This document shows positions 16,952-25,753 of a stretch of 42,188 bases of DNA, in pieces. How positions within the stretch are numbered: position 1 is the stretch's first letter; every line of letters begins with the position of its first letter. This DNA is from an uncultured Opitutia bacterium. GTDB taxonomy: Bacteria; Verrucomicrobiota; Verrucomicrobiia; Opitutales; Opitutaceae. The stretch covers positions 1 through 42,188 of the forward strand of contig CAIUWA010000030.1 of NCBI GenBank assembly GCA_903902745.1, given 5' to 3'. Below the pieces are notes generated by a model. That model saw only the letters and a program-made list of their open reading frames with translations. It was not told the DNA's origin and searched no databases. A program made the translations under genes and the position numbers.

Positions 16952-18159
16952 CCAAGGTGCTCATCCTCACGGCCGGCTTCGGTGAAGGCCACAATGCCGC
17001 GGCCCGCAATCTCGCCGCCGCGTTCGAAGCCCGTCTCGCCCCCGGCGCCGCGCACGTCGCCGACCTCTACGCCCTCGCGTCCCCGCGGCTCAATGAGGTC
17101 TTCCGCCGTGCCTACCTCGCCCTGATCAATGGCTCGCCGCGCCTCTGGAGCAGTTTTTATGGCTGGGTCGACCGTTCGCAGATCCTCCCGCGCGGCCTGT
17201 GGGCGCTCGCGCGCGAAAGACGCCTGCTCGTCGACCTGATCGCCCGCGAAAAACCCGATGTCATCTGCAGCACCTTCCCGGTTTACGCCTTCATGCTCGA
17301 GCGGCTCGCCCTCGAGCAACGGCTGGACGTGCCACACTTCAATATCGTCACCGATTCGATCAGCATCAACTCGCTCTGGTGGCGCGCCGCCTGCACCGGT
17401 TGGTTCGTCCCCAACTCCGACTCGGCCGAGGTGTTGCTCCGCGCCGGCGTCGAGGCCGCGCGCATCCATGTCCACGGCTTTCCCACGCCGGCGTTCATCG
17501 CGGAAAATGCCGCGCTCGCGCCGCCCGATCTGGCCTGCGGTGAGCCGGGTCGAACCGCGGCCGGCAGCCGCCCGCGCATTCTCTACATCATCAATTCCGG
17601 CACCCGCGGGGCCGCCGAGACCGCCCGCCTGCTCCTCTCCGAGCCGGACTGGGACATCACCTGCGCCGTCGGCCGCGATGAAGGCCTGCGCCGCCACCTG
17701 CAGGAATACGCCGACCGTCGCACCGCCCGTGGTGAGCCCAGTCGAACGAAACACATTCTGGGCTGGACCGACCAGATTCCCCGTCTGCTCCTGACCCACC
17801 ATCTCGTTGTGAGCAAAGCCGGCGGTGCCACGACCCAGGAGGCCATCGCCGCGCGCTGCCCGATGATTGTGAACCAGATCGTCCCCGGTCAGGAGGAGGG
17901 CAATTATGAACTCCTGCGCCGCCACGGCGTCGGCGCGCTCGCCACGACCCCCGATGCCGTCATCAGCGAATGCCGGCGCGCGTTCGCCTGGCAGGGTGCC
18001 GTCTGGCGCGACTGGCGCGCCGCGCTCGCGCCCCTCTCCCGCCCCAACGCCGCCTATGACATCGCCGATCGGGTGCTGGCAGAAATCACCCCCGGCTCTC
18101 CTCCCGGCGGCGTCAGTCCAAAGGTGGCCGCCGATCTCCGGGCCGTGGAGACGCCGTAA
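16948..18159 (+). CDS. MGDG-synthase/UgtP-like diacylglycerol glycosyltransferase
   Basis: The product is 403 aa. The N-terminal domain (VLILTAGFGEGHNAAARNL, residues about 4-22) matches the MGDG-synthase N domain, and the C-terminal half resembles the glycosyltransferase 28 C domain (VVSKAGGATTQEAIAARCPMI). The family adds galactose, glucose or glucuronic acid from UDP-sugars to diacylglycerol. Two inserted repeat cores code GEPGRT (about 197-204) and GEPSRT (about 262-267). The gene overlaps the GT4 gene by 4 bp. The longer upstream frame starting at 16879 is inside the GT4 gene and was not used. Confidence 0.88.
   Translation: MTKVLILTAGFGEGHNAAARNLAAAFEARLAPGAAHVADLYALASPRLNEVFRRAYLALINGSPRLWSSFYGWVDRSQILPRGLWALARERRLLVDLIAREKPDVICSTFPVYAFMLERLALEQRLDVPHFNIVTDSISINSLWWRAACTGWFVPNSDSAEVLLRAGVEAARIHVHGFPTPAFIAENAALAPPDLACGEPGRTAAGSRPRILYIINSGTRGAAETARLLLSEPDWDITCAVGRDEGLRRHLQEYADRRTARGEPSRTKHILGWTDQIPRLLLTHHLVVSKAGGATTQEAIAARCPMIVNQIVPGQEEGNYELLRRHGVGALATTPDAVISECRRAFAWQGAVWRDWRAALAPLSRPNAAYDIADRVLAEITPGSPPGGVSPKVAADLRAVETP
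17536..17560. repeat. GAGCC-GTCGAA core inside the GT28 gene
   Basis: GCGGTgagccgggtcgaACCGC forms a hairpin with a 5-bp stem around the GAGCC..GTCGAA core and is in frame with the gene. It sits at residues about 197-204, in the linker between the two Rossmann-like domains. Confidence 0.65.
17731..17748. repeat. GTGAGCCCAGTCGAACG core inside the GT28 gene
   Basis: This 18-nt stretch is identical to part of the insert in the SNF2 gene (14750-14767). It codes GEPSRT in frame, between two surface-exposed strands of the C-terminal domain. Confidence 0.7.
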
Positions 18160-18167
18160 TCCCCCGC

Positions 18168-19187
18168 ATGAAAACGCGTTTCATCTTCAATCCGTATTCC
18201 GGCCGGAACCGCCGCAATCCGTGGCTGATCCCGGCCATCCGCGCCTTCATCACCGAGCACCGACTCGACGCGGACTTGGTGTCCACCACTTCGCCCGGAC
18301 ACGCCACCCAGCTGGCCCGGGCAGCCGTGGACGTGGGCTGCCGGCGCATCGTCGCGGTGGGCGGGGACGGCACCATGAACGAGGTGGCCCAGGCCCTCAT
18401 TGGCGCCCCGGCGGCGCTGGCCCTCGTGCCCTGCGGATCCGGCAATGGCCTGGCCCTGCATCTCGGTATTCCAACCGCCCCGCGGCGCGCGCTCGCCCTG
18501 CTCGCCGAACCCGCAAGCCGCATCGCCCTGATCGACACCGGCACCGCCAACGGCCACGCCTTCTGCAACGCCATGGGTCTCGGCTTCGACGCCGAGATCA
18601 GCCGGCGCTTCAACCGGCTCACCCGGCGCGGACTGCCCGCCTACGCGCTCACCGGCTATGCGGCGTTCAAGGGTCACCGCTCCGAGCCGTGCACCATCCT
18701 CGGCGCCGGCCGGCGCGAGGAACTCAACGCCTTCGTCATCGCCGTCGCCAACTCCGACCAGTACGGCAACCACGCCCTCATCGCCCCCGGCGCGCGGGTC
18801 GACGACGGTCTGCTCGACTTGGTGGCCCTGCACCCCGTCGGCTTCTTTAGCGCCCTGCCGCTCATCGCGCGGCTCTTCCTCGGTTCGATCGACCGCAGTC
18901 CGGGGGTGCTGCGGTTGCGCGACCGCTGCTTCATCATCGAGCGATCCGCACCCGGCTTCATCCACACCGATGGCGAAACCCATGCCACCGCGGCGCGGGT
19001 CGAGGTCGTCGTGCGCCCGCGCAGCCTCCGCATCGTCGTCCCCGCGACTTCTCGCGCCACCTCGTCCCCGCCCGAACCCGCTGAACTTCACGCCTCCTTT
19101 CCCAGCCGCCGCCCAGAATTCGCCCCGCCCTCCGAGCCCGTTTGTAACCTAATACGTTACAAACCGACCGGAGCCCAACCCACCTGA
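18168..19187 (+). CDS. Diacylglycerol-kinase/YegS-like lipid kinase
   Basis: The product is 339 aa with the DAGK catalytic domain. FIFNPYSGRNR at the N-terminus and VGGDGTMNEVA (about residues 63-73) bind ATP, and PCGSGNGLALHL completes the site; a YegS/LCB5-type C-terminal domain follows. It likely phosphorylates diacylglycerol or a related lipid, which would feed or drain the pool used by the two glycosyltransferases before it. The C-terminal about 40 residues are Pro/Ser-rich and beyond the family norm. The gene starts 8 bp after the GT28 stop. Confidence 0.9.
   Translation: MKTRFIFNPYSGRNRRNPWLIPAIRAFITEHRLDADLVSTTSPGHATQLARAAVDVGCRRIVAVGGDGTMNEVAQALIGAPAALALVPCGSGNGLALHLGIPTAPRRALALLAEPASRIALIDTGTANGHAFCNAMGLGFDAEISRRFNRLTRRGLPAYALTGYAAFKGHRSEPCTILGAGRREELNAFVIAVANSDQYGNHALIAPGARVDDGLLDLVALHPVGFFSALPLIARLFLGSIDRSPGVLRLRDRCFIIERSAPGFIHTDGETHATAARVEVVVRPRSLRIVVPATSRATSSPPEPAELHASFPSRRPEFAPPSEPVCNLIRYKPTGAQPT
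19140..19164. promoter_or_regulatory. Perfect 9-bp-arm hairpin or operator
   Basis: GTTTGTAAC and GTTACAAAC are exact inverted copies with a 7-nt spacer. They lie in the last codons of the lipid-kinase gene and 29 bp before the phosphoesterase start. The halves resemble the arms of the palindrome at 31520-31541 (TGTAAC...GTTACA), but the spacer differs. It could be a protein-binding site or an RNA hairpin affecting the downstream gene. Confidence 0.35.
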
Positions 19188-19192
19188 TTGCC

Positions 19193-19993
19193 ATGGAACG
19201 AAAACATCTCCGCGTCCGCACCGTGATCCTCTCCGACGTGCACCTCGGCACGGCCGAGTGCAAGGTGAACGAGGTGAATCATTTTTTGCGCACCGTCCGC
19301 TGCGAAAAACTCATCCTCAACGGCGACATCATCGACGGCTGGCAGCTCAAGCGCGCCGGCCAGTGGACCAAGGCGCACACGCGCTTCATCCGCATCATCC
19401 TGAAAAAGCTCGAGAAGCGCGGCACCGAGGTCGTCTACCTGCGCGGCAACCATGACGACATCCTTTCGGCCTTCCTGCCCCTGGAGTTTGAAAACCTCCG
19501 CATCGTCGAGGACTACATCCACGAAAGCCCGCGTGGTCGCTATCTCGTCCTGCACGGCGACGTGTTCGACACCGTGACGAAGAATTTCGTCTTCCTCGCC
19601 CACCTCGGCGACTGGGGCTACCGCGCGCTCCTGAAGCTGAACCGCCTCTACAACGCGTGGCGCGCCTGGCGCGGCCAGGAATACTGGTCCCTCAGCAAGG
19701 CGATCAAGGCGCGGGTCAAGGAGGCCGTCAGCCACGTGTCGAACTTCGAGGTGCACATCGCCGAGCTCGCGCGCGCCCGCGGCTGTACCGGCGTGATGTG
19801 CGGCCACATCCACACGGCCGCCGACAAGATGCTCGGCGACGTGCACTATCTCAATTCCGGCGACTGGGTGGAATCGCTCACTGCCATCGTCGAGCACTAC
19901 GACGGCAGCTTCGAGCTCATCTCCTTCCCGCACTTCGCGCAGGATTTTCCCATGAACGAGGAAGAGCCCGCCGCCGAGCTGATCGAAGCCTGA
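19193..19993 (+). CDS. LpxH-like metallophosphoesterase
   Basis: The product is 266 aa with a complete calcineurin-type site: SDVHLG (Asp15, His17), NGDIIDGW (Asp45), RGNHDD (Asn86, His87), LHGDVFD and CGHIHTA. The family includes UDP-2,3-diacylglucosamine diphosphatases (LpxH/LpxI-like) that act on lipid A precursors. Its place behind glycolipid genes fits a lipid-sugar phosphatase, although a true LpxH role is not proven. It starts 6 bp after the lipid-kinase stop and is the last gene of the cluster. Confidence 0.85.
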   Translation: MERKHLRVRTVILSDVHLGTAECKVNEVNHFLRTVRCEKLILNGDIIDGWQLKRAGQWTKAHTRFIRIILKKLEKRGTEVVYLRGNHDDILSAFLPLEFENLRIVEDYIHESPRGRYLVLHGDVFDTVTKNFVFLAHLGDWGYRALLKLNRLYNAWRAWRGQEYWSLSKAIKARVKEAVSHVSNFEVHIAELARARGCTGVMCGHIHTAADKMLGDVHYLNSGDWVESLTAIVEHYDGSFELISFPHFAQDFPMNEEEPAAELIEA

Positions 19994-20028
19994 GCCGGAG
20001 CGAGTCGAGGACCGTGGGTCCGTTTGCG

Positions 20029-20088
20029 GTAGCGGCGCTCTATGAGCGCCGATCATCCCAAGCCGGCGGTCACAGACCGCCGCTACAA
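20029..20088. repeat. GTAGCGGCG...CGCCGCTAC double-palindrome repeat
   Basis: TAGCGGCGCTCTATGAGCGC on the left and the complement of CGGTCACAGACCGCCGCTA on the right pair. Each arm is itself a small palindrome. The same element stands at 29988-30054. It lies in the 156-bp gap between the phosphoesterase and the MFS gene; a GAGCC/GAGTCGAGG core at 19992-20010 precedes it. Confidence 0.8.
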
Positions 20089-20149
20089 TTTTTCACTACC
20101 GAGCCGAGGAACGCATTGATTTGCGCGCCCTCCCGTCTTCAATGCCCGC

Positions 20150-21436
20150 GTGCAGCCCGCCACCCCCCTGGCCCACCCCGGCACGAAAACCCGCCCGTTC
20201 GCCCTCTGGCCGATGGTCTGTCTGCTGGTCGTGTCGGTCGCGATCAATTACATCGACCGCTCCAATCTCTCCATCGCCGCCCCGACCCTGAAGGTGGAGA
20301 TGGGCCTTTCGCCGAAGCAACTGGGCCTGCTGTTGTCCTCGTTTTTCTGGAGCTACGCGCTCTGCCAGATTGTATCCGGCTGGGTGGTGGACCGGTGGAA
20401 CGTGAACGTGGTGATGATCACGGGGTTCGTCCTCTGGTCGGGCGCGACGGCGGCCACGGGCTGGGCCGTCGGGTTCGGCATGCTGTTCACCTTTCGCCTG
20501 CTGCTCGGAGTCGGGGAATCCGTCGCCTATCCCTGCTATTCGAAAATCTTCGTGCAGCGGCTGGACGAACGCCAACGCGGCGTGGCCAACGCGCTGATCG
20601 ACGCCGGCACGAAATTCGGGCCGGCGCTCGGCACCCTCGTCGGCGGACTCGTGGTCGCACACTGGGGCTGGCGCGCGCTCTTCGTCGTCCTGGGCCTGGC
20701 CGGCCTGCTCTGGGTGCCGGCCTGGCTGCGCTGGATGCCCCGCGACGAAACGGTTCGCACCGGCGCCGGGCGACCGACGGTCCCGCCGCCCGGCTTCCTC
20801 GAAATCCTCCGGCACCGCTCCGTCCCGGCGACGTTCATCGGCCATTTCTGCGGCAATTATTTCTATTACTTCCTGCTGACCTGGCTGCCGTACTATCTCG
20901 TTCAGGAGCGGCATTTCTCGACGCAGACGATGGCCTACGTCGGCGCGCTGCCGCCGCTTTTCGCCGGTTGCTCAACGATCCTCGCCGGCTGGCTGTCCTA
21001 TCGCGCGCTGCGGGCCGGGGCCACGCCCACGCGCGTGCGCAAGACCTGCACCGTGACCGGCCTGGCCCTGGCCACGGTGGTGGTCTTCGTTCCCCTGACC
21101 TCCAACACCACGGCCGCGATGGCCGTACTGCTGTTCGCGAGCGTCGCCTACGGGATCTTCGCCTCGAGCCATTGGGCGATCACCCAGACCATCGCCGGCC
21201 CGCTCGCGGCGGGCCGCTGGTCGGGGCTGCAGAACTTCGTGGGCAACCTCGCCGGCGTCGTGGCGCCTTTCCTCACTGGCTTGGTAGTCGAGCGGACCGG
21301 AAACTTCCTCTGGGCCTTCGCCGCAATCGGCATCGTCACCTTGACCGGCGCCATCACCTACCTCTTCGCCCTCGGCCCCGTTGAACCCGCGACCTGGCGT
21401 TCTTCTTCCCCGCAGTTAAAAGGGGTCACGTCTTAA
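20150..21436 (+). CDS. MFS transporter, ACS (anion:cation symporter) family
   Basis: The product is 428 aa with 12 predicted membrane helices. NYIDRSNLSIAAP near residue 36 is the family signature of hexuronate, glucarate and phthalate-type symporters, and WxxxRALFxxxG follows in the central part. The substrate is probably a sugar acid or another organic anion; nothing here tells which. GTG at 20150 is the only plausible start before the first helix. The gene converges with waaA and the two coding ends overlap by 11 bp. Confidence 0.88.
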   Translation: MQPATPLAHPGTKTRPFALWPMVCLLVVSVAINYIDRSNLSIAAPTLKVEMGLSPKQLGLLLSSFFWSYALCQIVSGWVVDRWNVNVVMITGFVLWSGATAATGWAVGFGMLFTFRLLLGVGESVAYPCYSKIFVQRLDERQRGVANALIDAGTKFGPALGTLVGGLVVAHWGWRALFVVLGLAGLLWVPAWLRWMPRDETVRTGAGRPTVPPPGFLEILRHRSVPATFIGHFCGNYFYYFLLTWLPYYLVQERHFSTQTMAYVGALPPLFAGCSTILAGWLSYRALRAGATPTRVRKTCTVTGLALATVVVFVPLTSNTTAAMAVLLFASVAYGIFASSHWAITQTIAGPLAAGRWSGLQNFVGNLAGVVAPFLTGLVVERTGNFLWAFAAIGIVTLTGAITYLFALGPVEPATWRSSSPQLKGVTS

Positions 21437-22733
21437 GCTTCGACCCACCTCGCTTGGCCAGCTCCTCGCGGATCACGACCAGGGTGCGCGCGACCGCGCC
21501 CTGGTTGGCACGGTGCCAGGCCTGGGCCGCCGCGGCCATCGCGGCGCGGCGGGATTCGTCCTGCAACAATTCGCGCACGCTCGCGGCGAGTTCTCCCGCA
21601 TCGGAAACCACGCGAGCCGCGCCGGATGACGTCAGGTTTTTGGCAATCTGGCGGAAGTTGCCCATGCCCGGGCCGAATAAAATCGGCTTCTCCAGCGCCG
21701 CCGCCTCCACCGGGGTCTGGCCCTCGGTGTGCGGCGGCAGGCTTTTGCCGACAAACACCAGGTCCGCGAGCTGCGTGAGTTTGCGCAGTTCGCCGGTCGT
21801 GTCAGCTATGCTGACGTCAACCGGGCCGGCCGCTGCCCCGCGCGAGCGGAAATGATAGGAATGCCCCGAGGCCTTCAGCCACACCTCGATTTCGCCCCGG
21901 CGCTCGGCATGGCGCGGCACGATCAGGAGCGAGACTGCGAGGCCCGCGGCCCGGGCCTGTCGGAACGCGCCCAACAGCGCCTCCTCCTCACCCCGCCAGG
22001 TCGATGATCCCAGCAACACGAGGTTACCCGGCGCCAAACCCAGTTCGCGACTGAGCTGTGTCCGTTCCGCCGCGCTGAGCAACGGGATGGTCACATCGAG
22101 TTTGATATTGCCGGTCGTGGTCATGCGCCCGGCCGGAAAGCCGAGTTCACGGAAGCGCGCCTCGTCCGGCTCCGAACAGGGCAGGAGCCGCGTGATGCCG
22201 CCCAGCATCGGCCCGACCGCCGCCTGAAAGTTTCGCATCCGGCGGAAGCTGCGATCGGAAAGCCGGGCGTTGATGCAGACCACCGGCACGCCGCGGACTT
22301 GCGCCTGATGGATGTGCTCCGGCCAGCGTTCCCCCTCCGTGAGAATTACGAGGTCGGGCGCCACCCGCCGCCAGGCCCGCCGCGAAAAAAGCCACCAATC
22401 GAGCGGAAAATAGCCGATCTCCAGTGTGCGCCCGGCGTAGCGGTCCTGCGCCTGGCGGTAGCCCGTGCTCGTCGTGGTGGTGAGATAAACCTCCGTCGTC
22501 CCCTCGCGCTTCAGCGCCTCGAGCAACGGCGCGATGGCGAGCATCTCGCCCACGCTCACCGCCTGCAGCCAGATCCGGCGGACGCCGGATCGTTTCGGCG
22601 GCAGCTGGGGCACCGCCCCGAAGCGCTGCGCAAAATTCTCCCGGTAGCCGCCGCGCCGGCGCATGCGCCAGACATAACGCGGCGCCAGCACCACGAGCAC
22701 GGGAAGAAAGAGCAGGCGGTATAACCAGAGCAT
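21426..22733 (-). CDS. waaA: 3-deoxy-D-manno-octulosonic acid (Kdo) transferase
   Basis: The product is 435 aa. It starts with a short membrane anchor (MLWLYRLLFLPVLVVLAPRY) and then has a glycosyltransferase N domain. The active-site glutamate lies in AVSVGEMLAIAPLLEAL (Glu63). The C-terminal half has the GT-B donor-binding region (FVGKSLPPHTEGQTPVEAA). It transfers Kdo from CMP-Kdo to lipid A precursor on the inner membrane, evidence for an LPS-type envelope. I prefer ATG at 22733 to an in-frame TTG at 22754. It diverges from the first M16 gene. Confidence 0.93.
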   Translation of the reverse strand: MLWLYRLLFLPVLVVLAPRYVWRMRRRGGYRENFAQRFGAVPQLPPKRSGVRRIWLQAVSVGEMLAIAPLLEALKREGTTEVYLTTTTSTGYRQAQDRYAGRTLEIGYFPLDWWLFSRRAWRRVAPDLVILTEGERWPEHIHQAQVRGVPVVCINARLSDRSFRRMRNFQAAVGPMLGGITRLLPCSEPDEARFRELGFPAGRMTTTGNIKLDVTIPLLSAAERTQLSRELGLAPGNLVLLGSSTWRGEEEALLGAFRQARAAGLAVSLLIVPRHAERRGEIEVWLKASGHSYHFRSRGAAAGPVDVSIADTTGELRKLTQLADLVFVGKSLPPHTEGQTPVEAAALEKPILFGPGMGNFRQIAKNLTSSGAARVVSDAGELAASVRELLQDESRRAAMAAAAQAWHRANQGAVARTLVVIREELAKRGGSKLKT

Positions 22734-22825
22734 CACGACGGAATTCACAGTCAAAAGGCCCGACCCGCTTTTCCGAGCCTTTTATGCTTTTGCCCGGCGG
22801 GAGGCTGGGCCACGCTGGCCTCACA

Positions 22826-25642
22826 ATGATGAAGCTACTCCGCCCCGCCCTGCTCGCCCTCCTCTTCCTCCTCCCCGGCCTGCGCGCCGCCACGGCGTTT
22901 CCCCAGGAAACGAGCGACCTCAAGGCCGATCCCGCCGCCCGCTTCGGCACGCTGCCCAACGGGCTGCGCTATGTGATCCGCCCCAACGCCGAGCCCAAGG
23001 GCCGCGCCTCGCTCCGCCTACTGGTTCAGGCCGGATCGCTCTTCGAAACCGAGAACCAGCGCGGCCTCGCCCACTTCCTCGAGCACATGGCGTTCAACGG
23101 CAGCACCCACTATGCGCCCGACACCCTCGTCGAGGTCTTCCAGCGCCTGGGCATGAACTTCGGCGGCGACACCAACGCCTACACGTCCTTCGACCGCACG
23201 GTTTACATGATTGAGCTGCCCGACACGAAGGCAGCCACCCTCGCCGAGGGCCTGCAGGTCTTCTCCGACTACGCCGGCGGTCTTCTCTTGCTGGACAAGG
23301 AAATCGACAAGGAGCGTGGCATCATTCTCAGCGAAAAACGCACCCGCGATTCCGTGGATTACCGCACCTACGAGGCCCAGTATAACTTCGTCCTGGGCAG
23401 CACCCTCTTCCCCAAGCGCATGCCCATCGGCCTGCAGCCGGTCATTGAGAAGGCGGACCGCGCCCCGTTTGTGGATTTCTACAACACTTGGTATCGGCCC
23501 GAGCGCATGGCCGTCCTCGTCGTCGGCGACATTGATCCGGCCGCCGTGGAAAAATTGATCACCACTGCGTTCGCCGGCATCACCGCCCGCGCCCCCGCCC
23601 GTCCGCTGCCCGATTTTGGCAAGGTTGCGGACGTTTCCGGCCTCCGCGTGAACTTCCATCCCGAACCCGAGGCCGAGTCGACCAGCGTCTCGATCGACAC
23701 GGTCACGCCCTACGCCCACGAGCCCGACAACGCTGCCAACCGCCTCAAGTATCTCCCGCGCGAGCTCGCCGTCGAGATGCTCAACCGCCGCCTCTCGATC
23801 CTCGCGAAAAAGGAGGACGCCTCCTTCACGCAGGGTAGCAATGGGGTGCATGAGGCGTACGAATTCTACCGCGATGCCTCCATCGACCTGACGTGCAAAC
23901 CCGCGCAGTGGCCGGCCGCCCTCGCCGTGGCCGACCAGGAATTGCGCCGGGCCCTCCAGTACGGTTTCCAGCCCGCGGAACTCAAGGAGGCCGTCGCCAA
24001 TTACTCCAACTCGCTCGAGCAGGCCGCCAAGAGCGCCGCCACGCGCCGCTCGCCCGCCATTGCCAGCGAGATTCTCGGTGCCCTCGCCGAGGACAACGTC
24101 TTCACCACGCCCGCGGACGACCTCGCCCTCTTTGCGCCGGCCCTCGCCAAGGTCACGCCCGAGGACTGCGCCGCCGCCCTGCGCGCCGCCTGGGACACGC
24201 CGCACCGCTACCTGCTGGTGGCCGGCAATATCACCATCCCGGGCGACCCGGTCGCCGCCATCACCGCGGCCTACAACGCCGCCCACGCCGCCCCCGTCGC
24301 ACCACCGGAAAAAATTGCGGACGCCGCCTGGGCCTACACCGACTTCGGCCCGGCCGGCACCGTGACCAAGCGCGAGCACATTGATGACCTCGACCTCACG
24401 CTGGTCACGTTCGCCAACGGCGTGCGCCTCAACCTCAAGAAGACCGACTTCGAGGCCAACCGCATCCGCGTGAGCCTGCGCGCCGGCACTGGCCAGCTCA
24501 CCGAGCCGCGCGACCAGCCCGGCCTGGCGTTCTTCGCCAGCAGCACCTTCTCCGCCGGCGGCCTCGGGAAACACAGCACCGACGATCTCCAAACCCTGCT
24601 CGCCGGCCGCACCGTGGGTGCCGGCTTCCGCGTCGGCCCCGACGCACTCGCCTTTGGCGGCACCACGAATCGCGACGACCTGCTCCTCCAGCTTCAGCTC
24701 ATCACGGCCTACGTCACCGACCCGGGCTACCGTCCGGAATCATACCGCCAAGCGCAGAAGGGCATCGAGGAACTCTACACCGGCCTCAGCCATACGACCA
24801 ATGGCCCGCTCCAACTGGAGGTGATGCGGCTCCTCGCCAACGGTGACCCGCGCTTCGGCCTGCCCTCCAAGGAGGTCTCCCTCTCCCGCACGCTCGCCGA
24901 AGTGAAGGCCTGGCTGGCGCCCCAACTCGCCAGTGGCGCGCTCGAGCTCGCGCTCGTTGGCGACCTCGACATCGACGCCTCCATCGCGGCCGCCGCGCGA
25001 ACCCTCGGCGCCCTGCCGGCCCGCGCCCCCCGCCCCGCGCTCACCGCCGAGCGCCGGGTGAAGTTTCCCGACCAGTCGTTCGCCAAGAACTACACCGTCC
25101 CCACCGAGATCCCGAAGGGTGTGATCGTAATCTACTGGCCGACCACCGATGCCAACGAAATCCACCGCACGCGCCGCCTCACTTTACTCGGCGAGGTGTT
25201 GAGCGACCGCCTGCGTGTGAAGGTGCGCGAGGAACTCGGCGGCGCCTACAGCCCCGGCGCCGGCAGCCAGCCCAGCGACACCTACACCGACTATGGCTTC
25301 ATGGTGGCCAACGTGACGGTGGATCCCGCCAAGGCCGCGGAAATCGCCGATGTCGTCATCGCAATTGCCGCGGATCTAAACAAGAACGGCGTCACCGAGG
25401 ACGAACTCCAGCGCGCCAAGCTGCCCCTCCTCACCAGCGTCCGCGAGTCGCACCGTACGAATCCGTATTGGATCGGCAGCGTGTTGTCCCGGGCGCAGGA
25501 AAAGCCGGAGGTGCTCGACTGGTCCCGCACCCGCGCCAGCGATTTCGAAGCCGTCACAAAGGCCGACCTCGACGCGCTCGCCAAGACCTACCTCGCCCCC
25601 GGCCGCGCCTTTCGCGTGATTGTACTGCCGGAGAAAAAGTAA
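22826..25642 (+). CDS. M16 zinc peptidase (insulinase/pitrilysin-like), exported
   Basis: The product is 938 aa. A signal peptide of about 22 residues precedes two M16 halves. The inverted zinc motif HFLEH (83-87) and the distant ligand Glu163 (76 residues later) predict an active N-terminal half; the C-terminal half follows the non-catalytic pattern. The enzyme degrades peptides in the periplasm. The frame is open upstream, but ATG at 22826 begins the signal peptide. A second M16 gene follows after a hairpin repeat, about 110 bp downstream. Confidence 0.92.
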   Translation: MMKLLRPALLALLFLLPGLRAATAFPQETSDLKADPAARFGTLPNGLRYVIRPNAEPKGRASLRLLVQAGSLFETENQRGLAHFLEHMAFNGSTHYAPDTLVEVFQRLGMNFGGDTNAYTSFDRTVYMIELPDTKAATLAEGLQVFSDYAGGLLLLDKEIDKERGIILSEKRTRDSVDYRTYEAQYNFVLGSTLFPKRMPIGLQPVIEKADRAPFVDFYNTWYRPERMAVLVVGDIDPAAVEKLITTAFAGITARAPARPLPDFGKVADVSGLRVNFHPEPEAESTSVSIDTVTPYAHEPDNAANRLKYLPRELAVEMLNRRLSILAKKEDASFTQGSNGVHEAYEFYRDASIDLTCKPAQWPAALAVADQELRRALQYGFQPAELKEAVANYSNSLEQAAKSAATRRSPAIASEILGALAEDNVFTTPADDLALFAPALAKVTPEDCAAALRAAWDTPHRYLLVAGNITIPGDPVAAITAAYNAAHAAPVAPPEKIADAAWAYTDFGPAGTVTKREHIDDLDLTLVTFANGVRLNLKKTDFEANRIRVSLRAGTGQLTEPRDQPGLAFFASSTFSAGGLGKHSTDDLQTLLAGRTVGAGFRVGPDALAFGGTTNRDDLLLQLQLITAYVTDPGYRPESYRQAQKGIEELYTGLSHTTNGPLQLEVMRLLANGDPRFGLPSKEVSLSRTLAEVKAWLAPQLASGALELALVGDLDIDASIAAAARTLGALPARAPRPALTAERRVKFPDQSFAKNYTVPTEIPKGVIVIYWPTTDANEIHRTRRLTLLGEVLSDRLRVKVREELGGAYSPGAGSQPSDTYTDYGFMVANVTVDPAKAAEIADVVIAIAADLNKNGVTEDELQRAKLPLLTSVRESHRTNPYWIGSVLSRAQEKPEVLDWSRTRASDFEAVTKADLDALAKTYLAPGRAFRVIVLPEKK

Positions 25643-25662
25643 GCGGCGCTCTTGCCTAGGCC

Positions 25663-25694
25663 GGTAGGGCGCGGAGCGGAGTCCGCGCCCTACC
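25663..25694. repeat. GGTAGGGCGCGGA perfect hairpin
   Basis: A 13-bp perfect stem (GGTAGGGCGCGGA with TCCGCGCCCTACC) closes a GCGGAG loop. It lies between the two M16 genes. It shares the GTAGGGCG word with 9903-9959 and 36861-36869. No T-run follows, so a role as mRNA stabiliser or repeat element fits better than a terminator. Confidence 0.8.
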
Positions 25695-25753
25695 AATGTA
25701 CCAGCCCACCTTGGCGCTTGCCTCCACCTGCGCGCTTTGCGCCGATAACGCCC

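Noticed and set aside
22753-22783. AAAAGGC...GCCTTTT inverted repeat between waaA and the first M16 gene
   Set aside because: It looks terminator-like, but it lies between divergent starts with no transcript to end and has a 17-nt loop; a promoter-region coincidence is more likely.
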